Notes under the pieces: generated by a model
What the model saw: the letters and a program-made list of their open reading frames with translations, nothing else
Databases searched by the model: none
What the model was told of the DNA's origin: nothing
NCBI RefSeq assembly: GCF_001640025.1
Contig: NC_031674.1
Coordinates: 1,736,001 to 1,800,000 of the forward strand
Direction: 5' to 3'
DNA: 64,000 bases
Source: Sugiyamaella lignohabitans
Lineage: Eukaryota; Ascomycota; Dipodascomycetes; Dipodascales; Trichomonascaceae
Made by a program: the position numbers and the translations under genes
Part shown: positions 17,925-28,655 of the stretch, piece by piece
How the letters are laid out: each line of letters begins with the position of its first letter
How positions within the stretch are numbered: position 1 is the first letter of the stretch

Positions 17925-19818
17925 ATGCCGTCAGTAGCTTTTCTGGACACGTTTTTCGAGACCACGGGTGCGTCGACAGGCCTGCCGCCGGATTTGCTCC
18001 GGATCGCGGCGTGTCTGACGCTGTCGTACCCGCTGTGTGCGGTGCTCAAACGACTGCCCGACTCGAATCTTCTGCTGCGCCAGGTGTATATTTTGGGGTG
18101 AGTGAGTCTGCCTCCGGCGGCTGGGGCTCCGCCCCAGACCCTGGTTGCTCCTGCTTCGCAGGAGTGGCTGGGAAACTCGACGAAAACGACTCGAGCGGAG
18201 CGAGAGGAGCAGCGGGGTCTGGGGCGGAGCCCCAGCCGCCGGAGGCATGTCCCCAGTCGGTTGTCGTTACTAACGGTTTAAAAGCGTGGCATTTGTGTAT
18301 TTGGTGGGTATTTTCAATTTGTGGGGTGGGTTGAAGACGTGTTTGATTAGTACTCTGTTCACGTACTATGTTTCAAAGAGGTTTGCTCGGTCGGCGTTGA
18401 TGCCGTGGGCCAACTTCGTTTTTGTCATGGGCCATTTGTTTATTAATCATGTTGAGGCACAGATCAAGCCGGATTTCGATGTTAATGTCATTGATATAAC
18501 CGGTGCTCAGATGGTCTTGTGTATGAAACTCAGTTCGTTTGGCTGGAATGTGTACGATGGCACGCTGTCAGAATCTAGTCTGTCGGAATTACAAAAAGAC
18601 CGGGCAGTTCGAAAACACCCGTCATTGATTGAGTTTTTGTCATACGCTTTTTTCTTCCCGTCTCTTATGACAGGCCCGTCTTATGACTATATGGAGTTTG
18701 CTCGCTGGATGGATCTGTCCATGTTCGATGTCATTCATAAGAAAGCTAGTGGTGATACTATTGTAAAGCGACGGATCCCTCGTAGTGGTCGTGTGGCCAC
18801 CAAGAAACTGGTGCAGGGAATCCTGTGGATCGTGCTATGGACCCAGATCACGAACTATATTTCTCTTGAGTACGCTCAATCTGATAAGTTCACTGTAGAA
18901 TTGCCATTTATTGTGCGTGCTTTCTATCTGTACGCACTAGGTATCACATACAGACTGAAATATTACGGTGCTTGGACAATTTCCGAGGGCGCGTGTATTC
19001 TCAGTGGATTAGGATTCAACGGGAAATATACCAATCCCAAGACCGGTAAGACCAAGTATCTATGGAACAGGGTGCAAAATATCGACCCTTGGGCCTTTGA
19101 AACGGGTCAGAATACTCATATCCTGTTGGCAGCCTGGAACATGAACACTAATAAATGGCTGAAAAACTATGTGTATCTCCGAGTGACTCCTAAGGGCCGT
19201 AAACCCGGGTTCAGAAGTACTTTAGCTACATTTGTGACTTCTGCTCTGTGGCATGGAACAAGACCGGGATATTATCTGACATTTGTCGGAGGTGCATTTT
19301 TCCAGTCTGTAGGCAAACTTTTCAGACGAAACCTTCGTCCCATCTTTGTATCTGCTGACGGAGTCACTCCTGGTCCATATAAAGTGTATTACGACATTAC
19401 CTGTTTTGTGGTGACACAGTTGGCATTTGGATACATTGTCCAACCCTTCATTATCCTGGACCTGAAACCATCATTGGCCATGTGGGCATCTGTATACTAC
19501 TACGTCCACATCGCAATAGCAATTTCAATGTTCCTTTTCCTTGGACCTCCAAAGAAATATATCACCAAAGCACTTAAGAAACTACAGCCAGTACCATTAT
19601 CACACAGCGAACAAATCAAGATCGATTCACTACGACTCAAACAAATCAAGGCCGACCTCGACATTCTCACAAGCCAGACGTCACTGGGAATCCCCCAACC
19701 CGACATTGACCACCTCGATGACGAAATCCATGACGCCATCCGCGAAATGGACGAGCTCCGAGCCGACCTCATCCAGCAACTCCAGGACTTCCGGGCCACC
19801 CACCCGGCTCACCGCTAA
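17925..19818 (+). CDS. ALE1: Lysophospholipid acyltransferase, MBOAT family (2 exons)
   Basis: Exons 17925-18097 and 18285-19818 encode 568 residues. Ale1 reacylates lysophospholipids with acyl-CoA in the ER membrane (Lands cycle). Many membrane segments. The MBOAT active-site region is ALWHGTRPGYYLTF, with the catalytic His near residue 380, preceded by the conserved WNMNTNKWLKNYVYLR block. A charged cytosolic C-terminal helix rich in DELRADLIQQ ends the protein. The intron (187 bp) splits a Gly codon; GTGAGT, branch ACTAAC, TTTAAAAG. The splice gives the continuous hydrophobic run YILGVAFVYLVGIF. Convergent with AKR1. Confidence 0.93.
18109..18247. repeat. DHE composite (A+ / B-) inside the ALE1 intron
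   Basis: A arm 18109-18164, B arm 18187-18247 (linker shortened to GCAGCGGGG). A-first in sense; 11 nt from the 5' splice site, 37 nt from the 3' splice site. Net intron 48 bp. Confidence 0.95.
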
Positions 19819-19846
19819 TTCTACTTTAATAAACTATCCCGGACTC

Positions 19847-19992
19847 TGCCTCCGGCGGCTGGGGCTGCGCCCCAGACCCCCCGGCTCCTCTCGCTGCGCT
19901 CGAGTCGTTATGTGGCCGGTCCCGTCAGTCGTAAAACTCCTGCGAAGCAGGAGCAACCAGGGTCTGGGGCGGAGCCCCAGCCGCCGGAGGCA
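19847..19992. repeat. DHE composite (B+ / A-) between convergent ALE1 and AKR1
   Basis: B arm 19847-19907, A arm 19937-19992. It fills a 200-bp gap so that each arm reads TGCCTCC-first from its own gene, 28 nt after the ALE1 stop and 26 nt after the AKR1 stop. Hairpin-1 loop of the B arm is TGC. Flanks extend the palindrome perfectly (CGGACTC left, GAGTCCG right). Confidence 0.95.
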
Positions 19993-20018
19993 GAGTCCGT
20001 TACAACGAGAATCTTTTA

Positions 20019-22292
20019 TTACACGTGTTGGTACCCGTCGTGGCCCCTGGGTTTCGGGAAGTCCCACAGTTGGTAGTAGTCGATGGGATTGCCGCCGAGA
20101 GAACCAGGGGCGCCATGGGGTTCTTCGAGGATGTTGTAGTTGCCGCCAGGACACCAGAAATCGGTGCAGTTGGTGACAATGCCGTGATTGGCCGGGTTGC
20201 TGCTGGCGCCGGGGTTGTTGCGGATAAACGTGTCTTTTGATGTGGACACGAACTGGTCGATTCCGAGCACTCGGAACGCTGTAGACCAGCAACGGGTTCG
20301 TGGAGCTGCTGGCATGTTCGCCATATGACTTAAAGCTGCCATGTTACTGGGATGATCGCGGGGTGAACTCGAGAAATCGTCGGCTCCCATAAACCCGAAC
20401 CGGTGAAGATTTGTTGCTTCGTTAGTGGTCATGGATCGCGCAATCTGAACCAGCTGTACAAACGTCAAAAACACTATCCATACCAGTTGAAACGAGTCCC
20501 AAAATGCGACTGTCGTCGAGTACGGGGCATACTCAAATGCTCTACACAGGGTAGCACCAAGAATTTCACATGCAACCGTCTCGACAGGCAGTGTGGTAAT
20601 ATAGTATCCGAAATAGATCCATAAGAAAAGCGAGATTCCAAATAACAGACTCAGAACGTACACAATAAACAGCCGGTGGTTGCGTGCTCCCACCACGTTA
20701 TTGATCCATGGACAGTAATGATCGAATCGGGCCACCACGCGTTTCGACTTTCTATCGTACTTGGATCGCAGTGGTTTGCGAACATAGGTGATAATGCAAA
20801 AGTGTCGTGAGTCGAAATCTCCTTTATCAATGAGCTCTTCAATGATCTTCTTCTGCTCGCTGATTCCTGATGGTTTAGGAATGTATCCAGGATCCATGGT
20901 CATGGTCTTGTAAAATGCATACATAGCCAGGGCAAACACTGAAAAAAACGCCAGGTTCAGAATAGGTGCTATGGCTATTGTAGCAGGCAGAATGAAAAAC
21001 AGGTAGACCACCCAGGTGATATTACAACTGGCAAGAAATACCCCAGACAGAAATGGCGACCGTAATAACGCTCCATGACCGAAATATGCGTTAGGAAATA
21101 TGAAATCGTTCAACACTCTAAGATATCCATAATAGAATCCGGCCGTAATAGGCCATGCTATAAACCATGGCAGCCATGCGAAAAAGCCAAAAACAGTTGG
21201 AAACACCAGTGATGGCGACAGGAATATAATTATATTGGTATGTCTTTCGCTTAAAAACCGGGGTCTGTAATCACCGTTTGTCAGTCGTCCTGCTTCTACT
21301 AATGCACTTTCAAACGCTTGGACCGTATTCATTTCTTGGCTCATGGTTCTGGGGGTTTTCCCCTCGTTGGACGGGGCAAACACGTCTGACCCTTCTTCAA
21401 TCAGTTTCTGAATACACGGTTTTGAGCCTTTAACAATAGCCCAGTGTAAAGGAATAAATCCCATTTTATCCTTTAATTTAACATCAGCTCCCCATTTCAA
21501 CAGAGTATCAATAGTAAGTGCGTCTCCCTGATATGCAGCCCAGTGAAGACTACTACGGCCATTAGGATCCACTATATCAACTTGTAATCCGTGATGTAAC
21601 AAATAAATGACCAGCATCACATTTGATGAGTGGGTAGCCAGATGTAAAGCATTGAACCCCTGAGCATCTGTTCTCAACGGATCTGCTCCATGATTGAGCA
21701 GAAGATGAACTATATACACCAGACCACTTCGACAGGCCCAATGTAGAGGAGTAGCTTGTAATTGACCACCTTTCAAGTCGACTGTAGCTCCCTGTTTAAT
21801 GAGATACTCGCAAACTGTCAGTCTATTATTAATTGCTGCCCAATGAAGAGCGCTTGTTCCGTCTTCCGACAAATCATGGACCGACGCTTTCTCCTGTTCA
21901 ACCAGGGCTGTCAGTCCTTCTAAATCGCCTGTCTGTGCTGCTCGTATCAGCGGCGACGGTTCCGGAGGCGGTCCTCCCTGTTGATTATTTGACCCTGAAT
22001 CATCGTTTGGGCCGGTTCTATCGTTTCTGTCGCTGTTATTTATGTTCTCCGGGTCATTAATCCCGCTGACAGACCCTGAATTTACATCTTCTAACGACTG
22101 ATTTGCTGACGCGAAATTACTGAGATCGCCATCTTCACCAATGAACTCGCCTCCATTACTCAACTTTGCAAAACTTCCCTGAGCATTGACCTCAGACTCG
22201 CTGACCGTGGCAACTGTGCCCCTGGAATTCACCAGAGTCGCCAGCTCTGCGGCCTCGTCGCTGGTCGACCGACTTTTCTTATTCCTTGCCAT
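20019..22292 (-). CDS. AKR1: Ankyrin-repeat palmitoyltransferase Akr1
   Basis: 757 residues from the ATG at 22292 (MARNKKSRSTSDEAAEL). DHHC-family S-acyltransferase of Golgi/endosomal membranes; in yeast it palmitoylates Yck2-type kinases and acts in endocytosis. After an acidic, Asn/Ser-rich N-terminus come about six ankyrin repeats (about residues 115-320, e.g. ALHWAAINNRLTVCEYLI), then paired membrane segments. The Cys-rich catalytic region carries the Akr1-type DHYC (not DHHC) in RFDHYCPWINNVVGARNHR, about residue 520. Two more membrane segments and a hydrophilic tail follow. No intron. The open frame extends 17 codons upstream, but the ATG at 22292 fits the family better. Confidence 0.93.
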   Translation of the reverse strand: MARNKKSRSTSDEAAELATLVNSRGTVATVSESEVNAQGSFAKLSNGGEFIGEDGDLSNFASANQSLEDVNSGSVSGINDPENINNSDRNDRTGPNDDSGSNNQQGGPPPEPSPLIRAAQTGDLEGLTALVEQEKASVHDLSEDGTSALHWAAINNRLTVCEYLIKQGATVDLKGGQLQATPLHWACRSGLVYIVHLLLNHGADPLRTDAQGFNALHLATHSSNVMLVIYLLHHGLQVDIVDPNGRSSLHWAAYQGDALTIDTLLKWGADVKLKDKMGFIPLHWAIVKGSKPCIQKLIEEGSDVFAPSNEGKTPRTMSQEMNTVQAFESALVEAGRLTNGDYRPRFLSERHTNIIIFLSPSLVFPTVFGFFAWLPWFIAWPITAGFYYGYLRVLNDFIFPNAYFGHGALLRSPFLSGVFLASCNITWVVYLFFILPATIAIAPILNLAFFSVFALAMYAFYKTMTMDPGYIPKPSGISEQKKIIEELIDKGDFDSRHFCIITYVRKPLRSKYDRKSKRVVARFDHYCPWINNVVGARNHRLFIVYVLSLLFGISLFLWIYFGYYITTLPVETVACEILGATLCRAFEYAPYSTTVAFWDSFQLVWIVFLTFVQLVQIARSMTTNEATNLHRFGFMGADDFSSSPRDHPSNMAALSHMANMPAAPRTRCWSTAFRVLGIDQFVSTSKDTFIRNNPGASSNPANHGIVTNCTDFWCPGGNYNILEEPHGAPGSLGGNPIDYYQLWDFPKPRGHDGYQHV

Positions 22293-22545
22293 GACTTTTA
22301 AATCCCAGCCACTCTCAATTTTCACTCTCAATCCCAACAACAAATAAAAAAATTAATAAATTCTCAGCCACAAATCCTCCTCCGTCGGCTTGCAACTGTC
22401 GAACCAGGCTTAGACCTCCTTCCGACATGCAACTCATCACAGGTCCAAATGGGTTAGGTCTCGCTGCAGATGGACCCTGCTGCGGTTGCTTTCTCATCAG
22501 GGTCTTTTAGCTTTCTGATTCAATTTTCCGCTGGGGATGGGGGTA

Positions 22546-22595
22546 TGCCTCCGGCGGCTGGGGCTCCGCCCCAGACCCCGTGGCTCGCTCCGCTC
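22546..22595 (+). repeat. DHE, truncated type B, solo
   Basis: Hairpin 1 intact. Hairpin 2 is shortened to GGCTCGCTCCGCTCG and lacks the CTCCT start and GAGTCG end. Lies 254 nt upstream of the AKR1 ATG, pointing away from it. Confidence 0.85.
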
Positions 22596-23238
22596 GTTTC
22601 GTGGGGATGGGTGGTTTTTTGGGGGGTACGGGGTCGGGAGCGGACCCGGATGGTCCGTTCCTGGGAACTGAGTTTGGGATTTGAGAGTGGAATTGCGGTA
22701 TCGGTAGAGCTGTGAAATGGCTTTTTAAGTTGGAAACTCTGTTTTTGGCACGAAATTGAATAATTTAGCAGTCGGATCCCGCTCTCGGAGCTGATTATGC
22801 ACCTTCGTATTTCATCTATATACGAGCCATGTAACTACCGCTGGTCTCATCTGATGTTTCTTTTCCTTTTTATAGAATTCACAGAATAACGGCTTTTTAA
22901 AGCTTCTAGTGTTAATTTTAGAACCGTGAGACGAGCATGAATCGGGTCTGAGAGGCATTTGGCGTGTTCTAGACCTGCATGAGACCAGCAGATGACAGCT
23001 GACAGCTGCAGGTACCGTCAGCTCTTCCCCGTTCAGCAACTGAAATAATTTGTCTTTTGACAAAGTTTCAGAACCAGATCAGTCAGAAAACGGTATACAC
23101 CTTAAATTGAAGGTTGTTACTGACGTGTATCAGGGACTCAGTCACAGGATCGACAGGGGTGTCGTGCGAGTTAATACACAGATCGTCGTCCCTGCATTTC
23201 GTCCAACAACCCCCCTGGCGGACGACCCTCCCGAAGCT

Positions 23239-23292
23239 GCTCGCGAAGCGAGCACAACGGGGTCTGGGGCAGCGCCCCAGCCGCCGGAGGCA
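23239..23292 (-). repeat. DHE, type C, solo
   Basis: Hairpin 1 loop AGC (CTGGGGC-GCT-GCCCCAG in reading sense). Hairpin 2 is type C, GCTCGC-TTC-GCGAGC, after linker ACCCCGTTGT. Sense to the bHLH gene, about 108 nt after its stop. Confidence 0.93.
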
Positions 23293-23400
23293 GGAGGAGT
23301 TGGAGGATAAATTAGATTGGCAAGATAAAATAAATAATTAGAACAGATTATGCGAAACATATTAAGGGGGGGGATCAAGCAGCGGGATTAGTGAGACAGT

Positions 23401-25209
23401 TTATAAGGGGGGTGGCAGTGGGAAGGAGCGGGGAGGTGGAGTGAAGGCTCCTGAGGGCCGGGAGACAGGTGAGGATGACAGTCGAGGAATGGTGTAGTTC
23501 TCGTTGGGGAGACTGAAGTTGCGTTTGGTGGAGATTGAAGGCGACTGTAGAGGTCGTGTTGTAGGTGGTGTGGAGGTGGGCCGTGAAATGGACTCGTTGT
23601 ATGCATAATTATATGTTGGAGGAGGGGGGGCTACAGATCCGTAGCGTTGAGGAACCGCTTGTGGAGGGATCACAGGTTGAGTGTGAAGGTGGTGTGGATG
23701 GTGAACGTGAAGAGGTGGAGGCTGTACAAGGGGGATGGCTGTTGGAGATCGTTGAGGTGGTGGAGGTGGAGGAGGAGGTCGACGAGGAGGTGGTCCTGGA
23801 TGGGCTGTTTGGCGATGTTGGTCTTCCGGTTGCTGGTGTCGATGAGGGTGTTGTTGTTGGTGTGGCTGGTGGTGATTCTGCTGTTGGGGAGGAGGGGGGT
23901 GTAGATTTGGGTTTGGTTGAGATATAGTTCGTTCAGGACGGACAGCACTAGGAGGTGGTGGAGGAGGAGGTGGAAGAGTGGCCGAGGTAGGAGACCGAGA
24001 TGGACGAGATGTGTTCATATTATACATTGGATTTGAAGGAGAAGAGGTAGCAGACGAGGAATTAGTCACTGTCGATGAGTTGGAATATCGAAGTGATTGA
24101 ATCTCTAATTCCAGAGAGTTGATATATTCAACGGCCTTTTTGAGGATCATGGCTTTAGAATCCTGTGTTCCTTGGCAAAACGGAACAGCATTTTTGAGCA
24201 GTTTGAAACCGCCGTTGATATTCTCTCTACGACGTTGTTCAGAAAGAATATGGGCATGTCTTCGACTGGAAACACTGGTGCTAGAGATTGTGGTAGGAGC
24301 CATAACAGGAATAGTGGCCGTTCCGGATGGTGCTATTGGCAGGTACTCTTCTTTATCGTCTTCAGAAGTTTCTTCTGGCTGAGTTTCTGAATGAGAGTAA
24401 GCTACAGACTCGGGATTGGAGTTCCCAGAGGGTATAGAGTTAGTTGATGACGAGTAGTTTACAGGTTGTGAGGGGTACTGATGAGGTAACGTGTGGGTGG
24501 TTGAGTGTCCATAGTCTCTGTGTTCAGGCTCGGAATAAGGCAATTCTGGAGCTGCTGCAACTTGTAGTGGTGGTGGAACATGCTGCTGTTGTTGCCGTTG
24601 TTTCTGTGGCAGATGGGGCAGCTGTTGCTGTTGCTGTTGTGGAAGCTGCTGGAGTGGAGGTTGTTGGTCTTGTCCCATTTGCTGCGACCTAGGCTGTAAT
24701 CTTCGTCGTCCTTCGAGAACAGCTTTCTTTTCATGAACAGTGTCGGGTAAAGGCTGTTCACTGAGCTGTCTTTTATGAGCTAGAATGGAACTAAGAGGGA
24801 TAGACCGTGAAGTACTGCTGGTTTGAGCCGGTTCAGCAGAGACTGAACTTGACACAGAAGATCCACTGCCGAATTTAAACTGGCTTGGCAGAGGAGGAAG
24901 CTCACGAGTCACAGTTTCAGCAATTGTAGGGACAGGTTCAGGTGACGGTTTAGGAGATGGTTCAGGAGATGGCAGATTTTTGACATTCTCATTATGCAGG
25001 GCATGTGTATTGGCAGAACCTCTGTTGGGGGAGGTTATAGACTCGTTATTAGACATTTCGAGGCCTTTTTTGCTGTTATTGTTATTAGAATCCTGGACAA
25101 TCGAGCTGTCGGGAGATATTAGTCCACTTTTAGGAGTAGTGGACGACGAAGTGTGCAGGCGAGCGCCATTATTTGAGCTGGACTGCGACACAATGTCTTT
25201 GAGATCCAT
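23401..25209 (-). CDS. bHLH transcription factor, Gln/Pro-rich
   Basis: 602 residues, no intron. A basic helix-loop-helix domain at about 313-373 (RRHAHILSEQRRRENINGGF, then loop CQGTQDSKAM, then ILKKAVEYINSLELEI) predicts a dimeric E-box-binding nuclear regulator. The H-x3-E-x2-R-RR pattern of the basic region fits CANNTG binding. The basic region resembles filamentous-fungal and AP-4-like bHLH factors more than Ino2/Ino4, so I assign no orthologue. The N-terminal half is Ser/Pro/Gln-rich with a Gln-Leu-Pro-Gln block (nt about 24570-24690). The C-terminal 230 residues are extremely Pro/His/Gln-rich, a likely activation region. A very long intergenic region lies upstream, as is common for regulators. 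Confidence 0.85.
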   Translation of the reverse strand: MDLKDIVSQSSSNNGARLHTSSSTTPKSGLISPDSSIVQDSNNNNSKKGLEMSNNESITSPNRGSANTHALHNENVKNLPSPEPSPKPSPEPVPTIAETVTRELPPLPSQFKFGSGSSVSSSVSAEPAQTSSTSRSIPLSSILAHKRQLSEQPLPDTVHEKKAVLEGRRRLQPRSQQMGQDQQPPLQQLPQQQQQQLPHLPQKQRQQQQHVPPPLQVAAAPELPYSEPEHRDYGHSTTHTLPHQYPSQPVNYSSSTNSIPSGNSNPESVAYSHSETQPEETSEDDKEEYLPIAPSGTATIPVMAPTTISSTSVSSRRHAHILSEQRRRENINGGFKLLKNAVPFCQGTQDSKAMILKKAVEYINSLELEIQSLRYSNSSTVTNSSSATSSPSNPMYNMNTSRPSRSPTSATLPPPPPPPPSAVRPERTISQPNPNLHPPPPQQQNHHQPHQQQHPHRHQQPEDQHRQTAHPGPPPRRPPPPPPPPQRSPTAIPLVQPPPLHVHHPHHLHTQPVIPPQAVPQRYGSVAPPPPTYNYAYNESISRPTSTPPTTRPLQSPSISTKRNFSLPNENYTIPRLSSSPVSRPSGAFTPPPRSFPLPPPL

Positions 25210-27681
25210 TGATGGGTACTAGTGGGGTTTTGTTGATGACAAGGTCAAAGCAGAACGCGACACTATGAGAAGAGATCAACGAGACACGGTCGACAGCACC
25301 AGTTGAAAATGAAAATCAGGGGTAAGCAGTAGAAGTTGACAACAGTCAAACAGGAAGACAGGATACAAATAGTTACCGATATGAACAGACAGCAGGTAGA
25401 CAGCAGACAAACAGCAAAAAGAAAGACAAAAAAACAGGCAGAAAGACAGAAAGAACGACAGACGGAAAAACAGACGGATGGTGGGGTTTCACACGCCGCT
25501 TGAGCAGTTAGTCGAAGTTAAATGAGACTGCAGATTGAACTTTGGTAACAACAGTTCCACAAATAAAAAGGTACCAGACTTTTTTTTTTTTTCGACAGAA
25601 TCAATCAGCCCACCAAGACACCAGATTTTATGCGAAATTCAGGAGAAACCAATTAATGATAAACCAGGAACAGACAATATATAGATATATATATAGATAT
25701 GCAGCCAATACGTGAGAACGCGTATGTCGGTAGAGAGAATGGTTATTAAGTCTCTGTGCGTGAGCCTAACTAACTTTAGCCACCAGGTTTTAACGTTAAC
25801 GTTTTATTCTCTGCAGATAGCCAAAGTGATAATTGAGTTGATGTGATAGTCACAGCAGTACAGACAGTGGATATTTTAGGTTAACTGCCTTGAAACCTTA
25901 GTGCAGTTGGGAATATGACGAAACAAGCAAATGGGGCGTTGATAATGGTAGATAGATGGAAAGGAGCCGACAGCAAGCCAAGTGGGATAAAGTCAACGAT
26001 CCCCCAAAAGAATTCAAACTTAATAGGGAGATAGAAAAGACAAGATCACAGGTCACAGGACAGGGATTTAGGACTGAGTAGAGAGAACTGATGAATTCAC
26101 GAACAGGACACGACCAAAGGAACAAAAGACCACGAGAGACGAATGAATCAAGCGTATTACAACCAAAAAGCCAACCAATTAACGAATGAAGAAGAACGAC
26201 TAACGAATTAAGGAACCAAACAGGAATCACCGAACACTGAACACTGAACAAATAAAAATTAGCGAATGAAAATGTACAACAACCAAGACTTGTGAAAGCA
26301 CAATTTGATAATGTCAAACAAAGAAAACCAAAAGAAAAAAAATTCCAACTGGATAGAGCCTCAAGTTAAACTTCAATTGGCAGTATAACTTTCGTGAGTC
26401 GAGGGAGATTGTGTGAAAAGAGGACATGAAGTTGCATGTCAGTTTGTTCACAAATGCCAGTTTATCAATTGCCAATCTCGGATAGATATTACCCAACCAC
26501 GTCAAACAGGTACAGCCGATTTAACAAGGATTCGATTGATTATACAGGTAAAAGCACCGAACAGTGCACCAACAGCAGACAGGAAAAAAAAAGTTATGTT
26601 TAGAAAAATTAACTACGTTGGCCCACGCGTCGAGTCGGCAGATGGCATCGCATACTAGGTAATCATATTTCTCTATATTGCTTAGTGGGTCCAGCACCCT
26701 CGCCCAGTTTGGTTATAAAATTGCCCAAACTGGCAACGCCGTAGATCGCTGGCGATCGGCTGGTGCATACTAATTTATATGCATACAGATCCACTTTAAA
26801 GTTACCCCTTTTTTTTGACGACTTCCAGCCAGCCATCGGAGGGTGGTCTGGATGTGTTGGAGAGTCGACCCCATATTTTGCTGGTGATTGGTGTGCAATT
26901 GGTTGTACGGGTCAAATGCTGGTGTCCAGGAGTTATTTGGTGATGTTACAATGGGCTGTCCGCAGATACGAAAAGGACGCTGACCGCTGGATTCGACCGA
27001 GCCAGTCGGTGGATCTGAAAAGCATTAGATAAGATTGGGGTTCCTGTAGGTCCCCTGTACAGTGGGAGGTGCCAGCCGGACAATCGAGTATCATCGGAGC
27101 CTCGGTTCTCGAGCAGCATCCGCATCAGCAGCAGTGTTTGAATCTCGATTTCTGTCGCAAAACACCTGCGGAAAGTGAAATCGGTTCAATCAAAACGCAC
27201 TTCAGCAGCGACAAATCGGAGATGCACGGTATCACCAGGAACGCCAGGTCCCACTAGGGAGCCATCAGCCGGTAGCAGGACACAATCGAGTTTGGACCCC
27301 AGTTCGAGGTACCAGGAACCGTCTCTCGCACGGATCTGAGACCCGATCAGCAGGCAGACAGGCCGACAGACAATCGCGGTCCCTCGTGTGCTGTCGCATT
27401 CGCATTATCACGTGGTCGAACCGAAGGAGAAGAACCTGTGAAAAAACCACCCGACGAGCGAGCTTGACCGAGGAGAAACCTACCCCTGACCCCGCCAATG
27501 GACGGAAAAACCTGCTGCTGCGGAGCTCAACTCGAAGGGTCGCGTTCCGTGGCCCGCGCGTTTCAGCACTGCCGATGCCAACCTAAACATTGCCAGTGGC
27601 TGGCTGAGCCGATGCCAACTCAGTCACGAGGAGCATCACGGATGTTTCAGAGCCAAAGTTACTTCTGACAGGGGTGCTCAC

Positions 27682-27850
27682 TGGCCTCCGGCGGCTGGGG
27701 CTCCGTCCCAGACCCTGTTGTGCTCGCTCCGCGAGCGGCGTGGGGGTGGCGCCGGCCGGTGAAAAATCACCCCTCCACGCCCCGAGGGGTGAAGGGCTCG
27801 CGAAGCGAGCCACAACGGGGTCTGGGGCAGCGCCCCAGCCGCCGGAGGCA
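27682..27850. repeat. DHE composite (C+ / C-), long spacer
   Basis: C arm 27682-27736 (hairpin 1 with one G-T pair, CTGGGGC-TCC-GTCCCAG; tail loop TCC) and C arm 27796-27850. A 59-nt GC-rich spacer separates them. The only C/C pair in the window. Confidence 0.9.
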
Positions 27851-28034
27851 CACCCCCCTCCCCCTCGCTGCCCCTGACGCACCTCTCAAGTGTAGCCATG
27901 CAGATACAAAAATAGCAGTGGGTCCCGACGCACAGCAGAATGTGGTTGGTCGCCAGCTCCCTGCGTACAGCAGGAGGGGCAGCCAGCGGGGGATCCGATT
28001 ACGATGGTCCCGTGCATACACGGGCACGAGGGCG

Positions 28035-28175
28035 TGCCTCCGGCGGCTGGGGCTCCGCCCCAGACCCTGGTAGCTCCTCTCGCTGCGCTCGAGTCGGTTT
28101 CGACGGGGTCCCCACACCTCTCCTGCGAAGCAGGAGCAACCAGGGTCTGGGGCGGAGCCCCAGCCGCCGGAGGCA
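28035..28175. repeat. DHE composite (B+ / A-)
   Basis: B arm 28035-28096 (loop GCTGCGC), A arm 28120-28175; spacer GTTTCGACGGGGTCCCCACACCT close to the family spacer. In the gene-poor region. Confidence 0.95.
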
Positions 28176-28326
28176 GACCCCCGGCTGGCCCGTGTACACA
28201 GCCCGGTTCGGCACTGCCATGTTTCACAAGCACACCTATAAACTAACGGGTGCTATGGCCCGGGTTCCAGGTGGGCGATCGCGGCCGTTCGCGGCTAGCG
28301 GCGATGCAGGGACGGGTGGCCCTGCA

Positions 28327-28467
28327 TGCCTCCGGCGGCTGGGGCTCCGCCCCAGACCCTGGTTGCTCCTGCTTCGCAGGAGGGGTGCGGGGACCGTGTC
28401 GAAACCGACTCGAGCGCAGCGAGAGGAGCTACCAGGGTCTGGGGCGGAGCCCCAGCCGCCGGAGGCA
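28327..28467. repeat. DHE composite (A+ / B-)
   Basis: A arm 28327-28382, B arm 28406-28467; spacer GTGCGGGGACCGTGTCGAAAC is the reverse of the family spacer. Flanks CCTGCA and GCAGG extend the inverted repeat. Confidence 0.95.
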
Positions 28468-28599
28468 GCAGGACCCCGCCAGAGGTCGCGCGACCGGTGC
28501 AGCGGTTCATCAAATTATTATTTGCGATACTGTTAACGGCGCAGATGCAGGGGTGTGAACAGTGACTGTCCAATCTGCCCGCGTCGCAGTTCTCGCAAA

Positions 28600-28655
28600 C
28601 TCCTGCGAAGCAGGAGCAACCAGGGTCTGGGGCGGAGCCCCAGCCGCCGGAGGCA
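28600..28655 (-). repeat. DHE, type A, solo
   Basis: Canonical copy in the gene-poor region, not adjacent to any gene I recognise. Confidence 0.95.

Larger units (their letters stand above)
22293..23400. other. Intergenic between AKR1 5' and bHLH 3'
   Basis: 1.1 kb with two DHE copies. Possible short frames (22315-22497 minus; 22470 plus) have no recognisable features. A G-run sits at 23369-23375. Confidence 0.6.

Noticed and set aside
27898..28560. Multi-exon gene with two DHE composites in introns
   Set aside because: The composites are not bordered by GTRAGT and CTAAC...AG at the distances seen in real introns here.
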